A DNA stretch of 5,649 nt, taken from Clostridium sp. UBA2485 (GTDB lineage Bacteria; Bacillota; Clostridia; Clostridiales; Clostridiaceae). The notes under the pieces were generated by a model. The model worked only from the letters and a program-made list of their open reading frames with translations, made no database searches and was not told the DNA's origin. Each line of letters starts with the position of its first letter. Within the stretch, counting starts at the first letter, position 1. Below are positions 1-5,649 of the stretch, one piece after another. The stretch is from assembly GCF_002341865.1 (NCBI RefSeq), contig NZ_DDOV01000108.1:9923-15571 (forward strand), written 5' to 3'. The position numbers and the translations under genes were made by a program.

Positions 1-1
1 A

Positions 2-1111
2 TTAGAAATAAAGAATAAACTGAAGTTTTATAAGGATAGAAATATATTATTACTATACATTGATTCTTTAAGAAGTTCAGATTTAATGAAATTCAATAGA
101 ATGAAATTTTTAAGAGAATTTGCAAAGGAAAATACATATTATAGCAAAGCATATTCTACATCCATATATACTTATGAAAGTTTTATGCCTACTCTAAAAG
201 AAGAAGATGTATTGATGAATAAGAATTATGATTTAATAAGTATAAATGAAAATGAATGTAAGTGTGTAAAAAAAGCAATAAATCAAGGATTTTCATTTAA
301 CTTATGCAGTGCTTCATCTTCTTGCTTTATAAAGGGAGATAATATAAATGTAAAAAATGCAGGACAATATATTAGTGAAACTTTGTGGCAATACGTAATA
401 AATCTAAATAGTGATTCTATTTCACTTTTATATGTATTAGCAGAAGTACACTTACCTCATATAGGTGGAGAGCATAAAGGGAAAGATATAAAGGTTATAA
501 GAGGGCTATTTTCGGAGATAGACGGTGAGCCGATAGATGAGGATAAGTATATAGCTCGATATGAAGAATCTTTAAAGTATGTTGATGAACAATTAAAATT
601 TTATTTGAATATGCTTAATAATGATGCAGACATATTTATATTTTCAGACCATGGTCAAATAATAGAGGGAATTGGAGAAGGACCAGAAAAACTTGAAACA
701 AAACTTGGATGGCATGAAGATAGGGTAAACATTCCATTAATAGTTAAAAGTAAATATTTTAAAAAGGGTATAAATAAAGATGTAGCTTCACTAATGGATT
801 TTAATAATATTGTATGTAGCTTAATAGATAAAAAATCTTTTCTTCCTAATAGAGAGTATGCAAAGGTAGCATTGTCGCCTATTCATAATAAAAATATGAG
901 ATATAATTTTGAAAAATATAATAAAAGTGAATACTTAAATGGATTTGAAGTTTTTATATTTCAAGACTTCAAAATAGTGGTGACATCAGATGGAACCATA
1001 AAAGGATATCATATAGAAAACTTTAACGAACATGAAGAATATAATAAAAATATTTTAAAAAAATATTATGAATATGTAAAAGATGATATATTAGTGACTA
1101 AGTCTTTTTAA
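2..1111 (+). CDS. Alkaline-phosphatase/sulfatase-superfamily hydrolase or phosphotransferase (5' end outside window)
   Basis: The reading frame is open from base 2, so the ATG at 86 is internal and the gene is 5'-truncated; 369 residues are visible (numbered from base 2). The AlkP/sulfatase fold is supported by a hydrophobic strand ending in IDSLR, with metal-ligand Asp at residue 21. A YTYES segment (Thr57, Ser60) sits where the nucleophile belongs, and a VHLPH segment falls at about 149-153. A YEESLKYVDEQL helix is typical of sulfatases, FSDHG supplies Asp216 and His217, and GWHEDRVNIPLIVK (His238) matches the family's C-terminal histidine motif. There is no C/S-x-P-x-R formylglycine site, so a Thr nucleophile, and hence phosphatase, phosphodiesterase or phosphotransferase chemistry, is more likely than sulfatase activity (inference). 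No membrane segment is visible in this part. The next gene follows after 65-101 bp with no hairpin between. Family assignment is firm; substrate is unknown. Confidence 0.82.
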   Translation, partial: LEIKNKLKFYKDRNILLLYIDSLRSSDLMKFNRMKFLREFAKENTYYSKAYSTSIYTYESFMPTLKEEDVLMNKNYDLISINENECKCVKKAINQGFSFNLCSASSSCFIKGDNINVKNAGQYISETLWQYVINLNSDSISLLYVLAEVHLPHIGGEHKGKDIKVIRGLFSEIDGEPIDEDKYIARYEESLKYVDEQLKFYLNMLNNDADIFIFSDHGQIIEGIGEGPEKLETKLGWHEDRVNIPLIVKSKYFKKGINKDVASLMDFNNIVCSLIDKKSFLPNREYAKVALSPIHNKNMRYNFEKYNKSEYLNGFEVFIFQDFKIVVTSDGTIKGYHIENFNEHEEYNKNILKKYYEYVKDDILVTKSF

Positions 1112-1141
1112 AAAATAGATATAAGTAATTTAAAAATGTGA

Positions 1142-1164
1142 TAGACAAGTAGAAGCAATATAAT
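1142..1164 (+). promoter_or_regulatory. Possible promoter -10 (TATAAT at 1159-1164) ahead of the DUF1015 gene
   Basis: A perfect TATAAT hexamer lies at 1159-1164. At the normal 17-bp spacing the -35 position holds ATGTGA (1136-1141), only 3 of 6 matches to TTGACA. A better-looking TAGACA (1142-1147) is only 11 bp away, which is too close. Transcription from this -10 would begin near 1171, almost on top of the ATG at 1177 but about 40 bases before the GTG at 1213, so it fits better with the GTG start. Perfect TATAAT strings arise by chance in DNA this AT-rich, hence low confidence. Confidence 0.25.
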
Positions 1165-1200
1165 TGTTAAAAAATTATGACTAAATTTTGTAAATTGTTT

Positions 1201-1207
1201 GGGAGAG
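1201..1207 (+). promoter_or_regulatory. Ribosome-binding site that favours a GTG start at 1213
   Basis: GGGAGAG lies five bases before an in-frame GTG at 1213. The upstream in-frame ATG at 1177 is preceded only by an A/T run with no purine-rich site. The protein begun at 1213 opens with VEVLVPFKGYR, which places the family's N-terminal PFk-x-x-R motif at residues 6-7, as expected of DUF1015 proteins. Confidence 0.6.
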
Positions 1208-1212
1208 AATCA

Positions 1213-2364
1213 GTGGAAGTATTAGTACCTTTTAAAGGATATAGATTTAATAAAAATGTGATAAGTAAATTGAAAAAAATAGATCATAAAACATTAAATA
1301 AATTAAAAATAGAAAATAATAAATTATGCGATGTAAATGGAAGTATATCAGATTATATTAATAGTGTGCCAGAAGATATTCAATTAATATATTCTGAAAA
1401 ACTTGAAAAAGATAAATGTTCTTTTTATTTATGTGAATTTAAGAATAGAAATAATGGTATATCTAAAAAAGGTATTTTAGGATGCATCAACATGGAACAC
1501 TATATTAGTGGACGAATAAAAAAGCATGAAAATTTAAGAATAGAAAAAATAGAGGATATGGTGAAAAAAATAGATTTATATAATAGTGAAACTGCACCTA
1601 TATTTCTTATACACAAACATATCGATGAGTTATATAAAATACTAAATATAGTTAGAAATAATAGTAAATGTATCTATAGAATACGAAATAAAAATGATGA
1701 TTTATATATATGGAAAATAGAAAAAGAAGAACATATAAAGAAAATACAGAACATGATGAAAAAAGTTGACAAGTTTTATATAGCAGATGGACATCATAGA
1801 ATATATTCTAAAAGTTTATATGGAAAAGAAGACACAATTTTATCATTTATCATGTCCGATAAAGATGTAGAGATATTGGATTACAATAGAGTGGTTAAAG
1901 ATTTAAATAGGTTAGGAACTAAAGATATAATTAAAAAAATATTAAAGAATTTTCAATTAATCAATAAATCTAATAACATAATATATCCTAAAGAAAAAGG
2001 GGAAATAGGAGTATATCTAAATAAAGAATGGTATTTATTTAAAATAAAAAAAGATATACTAAATAGAATAGATAAAATTGAAGATAATTTAGATGTATCA
2101 ATACTTCAAAATTTAATATTAAATCCTATATTTAATATTAAAGACTGTACAAGAGACGAAAAATTAGAATTTATAGGCGGAAAAGATAGATATACTCTAA
2201 TAGTACAAGCAGTAGATAAGTACGATGGTATTGGTTTTATTTTATATCCAACAGAAAGAGAAGAATTCTTTGAAATTATAGATAATAATATGATAATGCC
2301 ACCAAAATCCACATGGTTTGAACCTAAGATACCAGCTGGATTAGTAATTCACAAATATAGATGA
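1213..2364 (+). CDS. DUF1015 (COG4198) family protein with shortened N-terminal region
   Basis: From GTG 1213 the product is 383 aa; from ATG 1177 it would be 395 aa. I prefer GTG because it has a Shine-Dalgarno site and fits the family N-terminus. DUF1015 landmarks in order are PFKGYR near residue 6, GRIKKHE (about 100-106), an APIFL strand (about 128), the hallmark ADGHHR (191-196), LDYNRVVKDLN (about 222-232), LDVSILQ (about 293), and the C-terminal MPPKSTWFEPK (362-372). The usual family stretch carrying an 'LPYDV' motif and the following SFLhV-like segment is missing or unrecognisable, so this is a divergent paralogue. The family has no firmly known reaction. It often sits beside serA/serC in clostridia, and its DGHHR resembles motifs of ParB-like free serine kinases (from memory). 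A role in making or handling O-phosphoserine or phosphothreonine for the next gene is inference. Confidence 0.88.
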   Translation: MEVLVPFKGYRFNKNVISKLKKIDHKTLNKLKIENNKLCDVNGSISDYINSVPEDIQLIYSEKLEKDKCSFYLCEFKNRNNGISKKGILGCINMEHYISGRIKKHENLRIEKIEDMVKKIDLYNSETAPIFLIHKHIDELYKILNIVRNNSKCIYRIRNKNDDLYIWKIEKEEHIKKIQNMMKKVDKFYIADGHHRIYSKSLYGKEDTILSFIMSDKDVEILDYNRVVKDLNRLGTKDIIKKILKNFQLINKSNNIIYPKEKGEIGVYLNKEWYLFKIKKDILNRIDKIEDNLDVSILQNLILNPIFNIKDCTRDEKLEFIGGKDRYTLIVQAVDKYDGIGFILYPTEREEFFEIIDNNMIMPPKSTWFEPKIPAGLVIHKYR

Positions 2365-2370
2365 AGAAAT

Positions 2371-2377
2371 GGGTGAT
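2371..2377 (+). promoter_or_regulatory. Ribosome-binding site that favours the ATG at 2381
   Basis: GGGTGAT contains GGTGAT, a perfect complement of the 16S anti-Shine-Dalgarno end, just before ATG 2381. The in-frame ATG at 2369 overlaps this site and has only a weak GAAGAA upstream. Starting at 2381 gives MQAIILAAGMG, the standard beginning of nucleotidyltransferases of this fold. Confidence 0.65.
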
Positions 2378-2380
2378 TAT

Positions 2381-4192
2381 ATGCAGGCTATTATATTAGC
2401 AGCAGGAATGGGAAAGCGTCTTGGTGATAAAACAAAAAGTAATACTAAGTGTATGGTGAAAGTAAATGGAAAACCATTAATAGATTATACTTTAAATGCT
2501 CTTTTAGAAAATGATATAAATAACATATCTATTGTTGTTGGACATAAAAAAGACAATCTTATAGAGTATTTAAATAAAAGATATCCTAAATTAAATATAA
2601 ATTATATAGAAAATCCTATATATAATAAGACAAATAATATTTATTCTTTATGGCTAGCTAAAGATAAACTAATAGAAGATGATTCTTTAATTCTAGAAAG
2701 TGATTTAATTTTCGATAAAGATATAATAAAAGAGATTATTAATTGTGAATATGACAGTTTGGCTGTTCTTGCTCCATTTGAAAGATGGATGGATGGAACA
2801 GTTACTATAATTAATAAAGAAAATACTATAGAGAATTTTATATCTAAAAATAACTTTAATTGGAATATAGCGGAAAGTTACTATAAAACAGTAAATATAT
2901 ATAAGTTTTCAAAAAAATTTTCTGAAAAAGTATATATGCCATTTTTAGAAGCATATATGAAAGCAATAGGTAAAAATCAATACTATGAACAAGTGTTAAA
3001 AGTTATATCTAATATTGGTGAATTTGATTTAAAAGGGTTAGTTTTAAGTGAAAATAAAAAATGGTACGAAATAGATGATATGCAAGATTTAGATATAGCT
3101 GAAACTATATTTGCGGGAAATGAAGAAAAATTAAAAAAACTTCAATTAAGGTATGGAGGATATTGGAGATTTCCTAAACTAAAAGATTTTTGTTATCTTG
3201 TAAATCCATATTTTCCAACAAAATCCATGATGGAAGAAATGAAATATAGTTTTGAAACTTTAATATCAGAATATCCATCTGGATTATCGATACAAAATTT
3301 GTTAGCAGAAAAAATGTTTAAATGTAAAAATGAATATATAACAATAGGAAATGGAGCAGCAGAACTTATAAAATCTTTAATGGACAAGCTAAGTGGAAAC
3401 TTTGCAATAACTTATCCTACCTTTAACGAATACCCAAATAGAATTGGAAAAGAAAGAATATATAAATTTATACCTAAAAATAAAGAATTTAAATATACAG
3501 TAGATGATATTATCCAAATATCAGATAATGTAGATAATATACTTTTAATAAACCCAGACAATCCAACAGGAAACTATATATCCAAGGAAGAAATGATGCG
3601 ACTGTTAAAATTTGTAGAAGAAAATAATAAAAGACTTATAATAGATGAATCATTTATAGATTTTGCAGGAGAAAATAAGGTATACACATTAATAGATAAT
3701 AATATTTTAGAAAATAATAAAAACATGTATGTAATCAAAAGTATTAGCAAAAGTTATGGAGTACCTGGTGTACGATTAGGAATATTGGCGACATCTGATT
3801 TAGATACATTAGAAAAAATAAAAAGAGAACTACCTATTTGGAATATAAATTCATTTGGAGAATATTTTACTCAGATATTTAGTAAATATGAAAAGGACTA
3901 TATAAAAGCATGTAATAAAATATCAAAAGAAAGAGATAGATTCTATAAAGAATTATGTAAAATAGATATATTAAGACCTATATATTCAAATGCAAATTAT
4001 TTTTTATGCGAAGTTTCTAAAAAATATACTTCTACGGAGCTTACCGAAATTTTATTAGATAAATATAACATACTTATAAAAGATTGTAAAAATAAAATCG
4101 GATTTGAAGATAAGGAATATATAAGGGTAGCTGTAAGAGATTATAAAGATAATAATTATATAATAGATAGTATGAAAGAATTATGTAGGTAA
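2381..4192 (+). CDS. Bifunctional LicC-like cytidylyltransferase / CobD-type PLP-dependent phospho-amino-acid decarboxylase or aminotransferase
   Basis: The product is 603 aa from ATG 2381 (607 from 2369). Residues 1-240 are a nucleotidyltransferase: LAAGMGKRL with the Gly loop at 9-11, the TK lysine at 23, NNIYSLWLAK (85-94) and WYEIDD (228-233), both as in phosphocholine cytidylyltransferase LicC, and probable metal Asp108 in ESDLIFD. Residues from about 253 to 603 are a fold-type I PLP enzyme: GNGAAELI (323-330), NPDNPTG (391-397), DESFIDF with PLP Asp422, SISKSYG with Schiff-base Lys457, Arg465, and IRVAVR (581-586). GNGAAELI, DESF and VAVR resemble threonine-phosphate decarboxylase CobD more than HisC (DEAY, RvtvG). 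Such a fusion would form and activate one head group, for example phosphoserine to phosphoethanolamine to CDP-ethanolamine (inference). The main alternative is a PntC-like aminoethylphosphonate enzyme, but no PepM or Ppd gene is in view. The start lies 16 bases after the DUF1015 stop. Confidence 0.9.
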   Translation: MQAIILAAGMGKRLGDKTKSNTKCMVKVNGKPLIDYTLNALLENDINNISIVVGHKKDNLIEYLNKRYPKLNINYIENPIYNKTNNIYSLWLAKDKLIEDDSLILESDLIFDKDIIKEIINCEYDSLAVLAPFERWMDGTVTIINKENTIENFISKNNFNWNIAESYYKTVNIYKFSKKFSEKVYMPFLEAYMKAIGKNQYYEQVLKVISNIGEFDLKGLVLSENKKWYEIDDMQDLDIAETIFAGNEEKLKKLQLRYGGYWRFPKLKDFCYLVNPYFPTKSMMEEMKYSFETLISEYPSGLSIQNLLAEKMFKCKNEYITIGNGAAELIKSLMDKLSGNFAITYPTFNEYPNRIGKERIYKFIPKNKEFKYTVDDIIQISDNVDNILLINPDNPTGNYISKEEMMRLLKFVEENNKRLIIDESFIDFAGENKVYTLIDNNILENNKNMYVIKSISKSYGVPGVRLGILATSDLDTLEKIKRELPIWNINSFGEYFTQIFSKYEKDYIKACNKISKERDRFYKELCKIDILRPIYSNANYFLCEVSKKYTSTELTEILLDKYNILIKDCKNKIGFEDKEYIRVAVRDYKDNNYIIDSMKELCR

Positions 4193-4196
4193 TAAT

Positions 4197-5318
4197 ATGA
4201 GAAAGTATAATGTTACAATTTGTGGATTTGGAGCTATAGGTCATTCTATTGCAGTACAAATAGGAAAAAGCAGCGATTTTAATATAAACATACTTACAAA
4301 AAATAAAAAGGAGAAAATAGAAAAAATACAAGGATTTTTTAAAGGAGATATTATAGAAACTAAAATAAATGGAATTTATACGAATCCTCTAGATATAATT
4401 CCAAAGTCAGATATTATATTAATAACAGTACCAGGATTTATTAGATTAAAAATATTAGAAGAAATAATGCCAAGTGTAAAAAAAGGTTCAATTATAGGAT
4501 TTATACCAGGAAATGGAGGAATAGAGTGGTCAGTAAAAAAGCTTAGAATTAAAGATATTACTATATTTGGAATGGAAAGAGTACCATATATATCAAGATT
4601 AAAGGAATATGGGAAAGTTGAGATAACAGGAACAAGAGATGTGTTGAAAGTAGGATTTATTAATAAAAATTTAGATGAACAAGTTCTTAAATCAATATTG
4701 TCAACCATGTTCAATAAAAAAATTGAGATATTAAAAACATATATTTTAATAACCTTAACTACATCAAATGCAATATTACATACATGTAGGTTATATACTA
4801 TTTTTTATAAGAAGGAAAATAAATTATTCGAAAAAGAACCATTATTTTATAGAGAATGGGATAATAACACATCAAAACTTTTTAAAGCCTGTGATGATGA
4901 AATTGTTAGAATTTATAATAAGTTGCGAGATATAGGATTTGCAGAGAATATTAAAAATTTAACTGGACTAATGGATTATTACGAATCTGAAACTGAAGAA
5001 GAACTTACAGAAAAGATTAGAAGCATAGAGGCTTTTAAGCCTATAAAGACACAAATGATTAAATGTGAAGATGGATATAAAATAGATTTAAATAGTAGAT
5101 ATATAATTGAGGACATCCCATATGGGTTATTAATTTTTAAAGGAATTGCAGAATTATTAATGATAAATACACCAAATATAGATAAAATAATATATTGGGT
5201 ACAAGAATTATTAGGAAAAAAATATATAGTAGATGGTAAGTTGTATGATATTGTTGACACGGGATGCCCACAGAATTTTGGAATAAATAATCTAAATGAT
5301 TTTATTAAAATTATGTAA
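4197..5318 (+). CDS. NAD(P)-dependent octopine/nopaline (opine) dehydrogenase family protein
   Basis: The product is 373 aa, normal for the family. The N-terminal Rossmann domain has GFGAIG at 10-15, then a hydrophobic strand SDIILITVPG (71-80) and IPGNGG (103-108). The C-terminal helical opine-dehydrogenase domain shows SNAILH (190-195), whose Asn191 and His195 match the family's conserved N-x-x-x-H with its catalytic His. It also shows RYIIEDIPYGL (301-311), whose Asp306 matches the acidic partner. Known members reduce the imine formed between a 2-keto acid and an amino acid or amine. Here the amine could be a product of the preceding PLP domain, giving an N-(carboxyalkyl) head group (inference). 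The ATG lies 4 bases after the upstream stop, with only a weak TAGGT site, suggesting translational coupling. The gene is followed by a strong terminator. A ketopantoate-reductase-like role is a less likely alternative. Confidence 0.85.
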   Translation: MRKYNVTICGFGAIGHSIAVQIGKSSDFNINILTKNKKEKIEKIQGFFKGDIIETKINGIYTNPLDIIPKSDIILITVPGFIRLKILEEIMPSVKKGSIIGFIPGNGGIEWSVKKLRIKDITIFGMERVPYISRLKEYGKVEITGTRDVLKVGFINKNLDEQVLKSILSTMFNKKIEILKTYILITLTTSNAILHTCRLYTIFYKKENKLFEKEPLFYREWDNNTSKLFKACDDEIVRIYNKLRDIGFAENIKNLTGLMDYYESETEEELTEKIRSIEAFKPIKTQMIKCEDGYKIDLNSRYIIEDIPYGLLIFKGIAELLMINTPNIDKIIYWVQELLGKKYIVDGKLYDIVDTGCPQNFGINNLNDFIKIM

Positions 5319-5370
5319 GTTAGATTCAGAAAACTATATTTTCAAGTAATATATTAACTAATTATTTTTA

Positions 5371-5390
5371 GTTTATTTAAGTTTATTAAA
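5371..5390 (+). repeat. Tandem 10-mer pair GTTTATTTAA / GTTTATTAAA
   Basis: Two adjacent 10-base units differ at one position, spaced one helical turn apart, six bases upstream of the terminator stem. Composition is pure A/T apart from the leading G, so it may be chance or slippage. No function can be assigned. Confidence 0.35.
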
Positions 5391-5395
5391 ATGTT

Positions 5396-5422
5396 AAAGC
5401 TAGTAGTTCTACTAGCTTTTTT
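5396..5422 (+). terminator. Rho-independent terminator of the 1213-5318 gene group
   Basis: AAAGCTAGTAG (5396-5406) pairs perfectly with CTACTAGCTTT (5409-5419). In practice this is a 10-bp stem closed by a GTTC tetraloop (5406-5409), with a run of six T (5417-5422) continuing from the stem. It follows the opine-dehydrogenase stop by 77 bases. The palindrome with its 5' A run faces both ways but the T tract is best for the + strand. It ends only 25 bases before the next ATG. Confidence 0.9.
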
Positions 5423-5435
5423 GTTAAATATATCT

Positions 5436-5443
5436 AGAGGTGA
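5436..5443 (+). promoter_or_regulatory. Ribosome-binding site of the PseG-like gene
   Basis: AGAGGTGA matches the consensus GGAGGTGA at 7 of 8 positions and ends four bases before ATG 5448. It is the strongest Shine-Dalgarno site in the window and fixes this start. It begins only 13 bases after the terminator's T run. Confidence 0.85.
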
Positions 5444-5447
5444 ATTT

Positions 5448-5649
5448 ATGAAAGTTTTAATTAGAGCAGATGGAGGAGAAAAAATAGGGCTAGGTCATAT
5501 TATGAGGACTTTAGTTTTAGCCAAAGAACTTTTAAACGAGTTTGAAGTAAAATATATATGTATAAGTGAAAATAAATATGCTAAAGGGAGAGATATAGTA
5601 AAATCTGAAAATATCGAGGTTATTGAAATAAATGAAGAAAATGAATTAG
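5448..5649 (+). CDS. pseG: PseG/SpsG-family nucleotide-sugar hydrolase, N-terminal part (3' end outside window)
   Basis: The frame from ATG 5448 stays open to the window end, giving 67 residues of a protein that is usually about 280-350 aa or longer when fused. It opens with MKVLIRAD and then IGLGHIMRTLVLAKEL, the family's G-x-GH-x-x-R loop. The His falls at residue 17, the position of the catalytic His in Campylobacter PseG. PseG removes UDP from UDP-2,4-diacetamido-2,4,6-trideoxy-beta-L-altrose in cytosolic pseudaminic acid synthesis, usually for flagellin glycosylation. SpsG-type relatives occur in other surface-sugar loci, so the exact sugar is not certain from this fragment. It lies just past a terminator, with no promoter visible between, so it may depend on read-through or on a promoter I cannot recognise. 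Confidence 0.78.
   Translation, partial: MKVLIRADGGEKIGLGHIMRTLVLAKELLNEFEVKYICISENKYAKGRDIVKSENIEVIEINEENEL

Noticed and set aside
86..88. ATG 86 as the true start of the first gene
   Set aside because: The frame is open upstream to base 2, and the essential metal-ligand motif IDSLR is encoded at 59-73, before this ATG.
1142..1164. TAGACA plus TATAAT as a standard promoter pair
   Set aside because: The spacer is only 11 bp. Only the -10 is kept, at low confidence.
2106..2312. Minus-strand open frame of 68 codons
   Set aside because: It lies wholly inside the conserved C-terminal part of the DUF1015 gene, has no family features and reads as its antisense shadow.
3193..3387. Minus-strand open frame of 64 codons
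   Set aside because: Antisense shadow inside the PLP domain coding region; no own ribosome-binding site or recognisable motif.
2381..4192. Simple annotation as PntC for phosphonate biosynthesis
   Set aside because: The domain pairing is similar, but no PepM or phosphonopyruvate decarboxylase gene is visible and the PLP motifs look CobD-like. It is kept as an alternative rather than the main call.
4074..4331. Minus-strand open frame rich in Tyr, Leu, Ile and Phe, resembling a membrane peptide
   Set aside because: It spans the junction of two well-supported + strand genes. Its hydrophobic look comes from reading AAT/ATA-rich codons backwards.
4376..4714. Minus-strand open frame of 112 codons
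   Set aside because: Antisense to the Rossmann-domain region of the opine-dehydrogenase gene; no family resemblance.
4979..5260. Minus-strand open frame of 93 codons
   Set aside because: Antisense to the conserved C-terminal domain of the opine-dehydrogenase gene; low-complexity hydrophobic shadow.
5329..5343. Small inverted repeat GAAAA-CTATA-TTTTC
   Set aside because: A five-base, almost all A/T stem is too weak to matter and is expected by chance here.
1..5649. CRISPR arrays, tRNA or rRNA genes, insertion-sequence ends
   Set aside because: No regularly spaced repeats, no tRNA- or rRNA-like segments and no transposase or terminal inverted repeats were seen; nearly all bases are protein-coding.

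Overview
The window is very AT-rich. Codon use is dominated by ATA, AGA and AAA, ribosome-binding sites are of the GGAGGTGAT type, and there is a U-tailed intrinsic terminator. Together these point to a low-G+C Firmicute, most likely Clostridium or a close relative (inference). Everything is coded on the + strand, and the genes look like part of a surface-glycan or flagellin-glycosylation locus.

Layout: (1) 1-1111 is the 3' part of an alkaline-phosphatase/sulfatase-superfamily enzyme whose start lies outside the window. (2) 1213-2364 (or from 1177) is a DUF1015 (COG4198) protein with a reduced N-terminal region. (3) 2381-4192 (or from 2369) is a two-domain enzyme: an N-terminal LicC-like CTP:phospho-alcohol cytidylyltransferase joined to a C-terminal PLP enzyme of the CobD/HisC group with CobD-type motifs. 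(4) 4197-5318 is an octopine/nopaline-dehydrogenase family protein. (5) A strong hairpin terminator lies at 5396-5422. (6) From 5448 off the right edge runs the start of a PseG/SpsG-family nucleotide-sugar hydrolase, as in pseudaminic acid synthesis. There is no non-coding stretch over 300 bases; the longest gap is 129 bp (5319-5447).

Genes 2-4 are separated by only 16 and 4 bases and end at one terminator, so they probably form one transcription unit. Taken together they suggest a pathway for a nucleotide-activated small head group. The DUF1015 protein may supply or handle an O-phospho amino acid. The PLP domain may decarboxylate it (phosphoserine to phosphoethanolamine, or phosphothreonine to aminopropanol phosphate). 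The cytidylyltransferase may activate it as a CDP derivative, and the opine-dehydrogenase-like enzyme may reductively couple an amine with a 2-keto acid. The AlkP-superfamily protein next door could act on or transfer a phosphodiester. The PseG-like gene suggests that the final acceptor is a nonulosonate-containing glycan, perhaps on flagellin. The families are well supported by motifs. The pathway, substrates and acceptor are inference.
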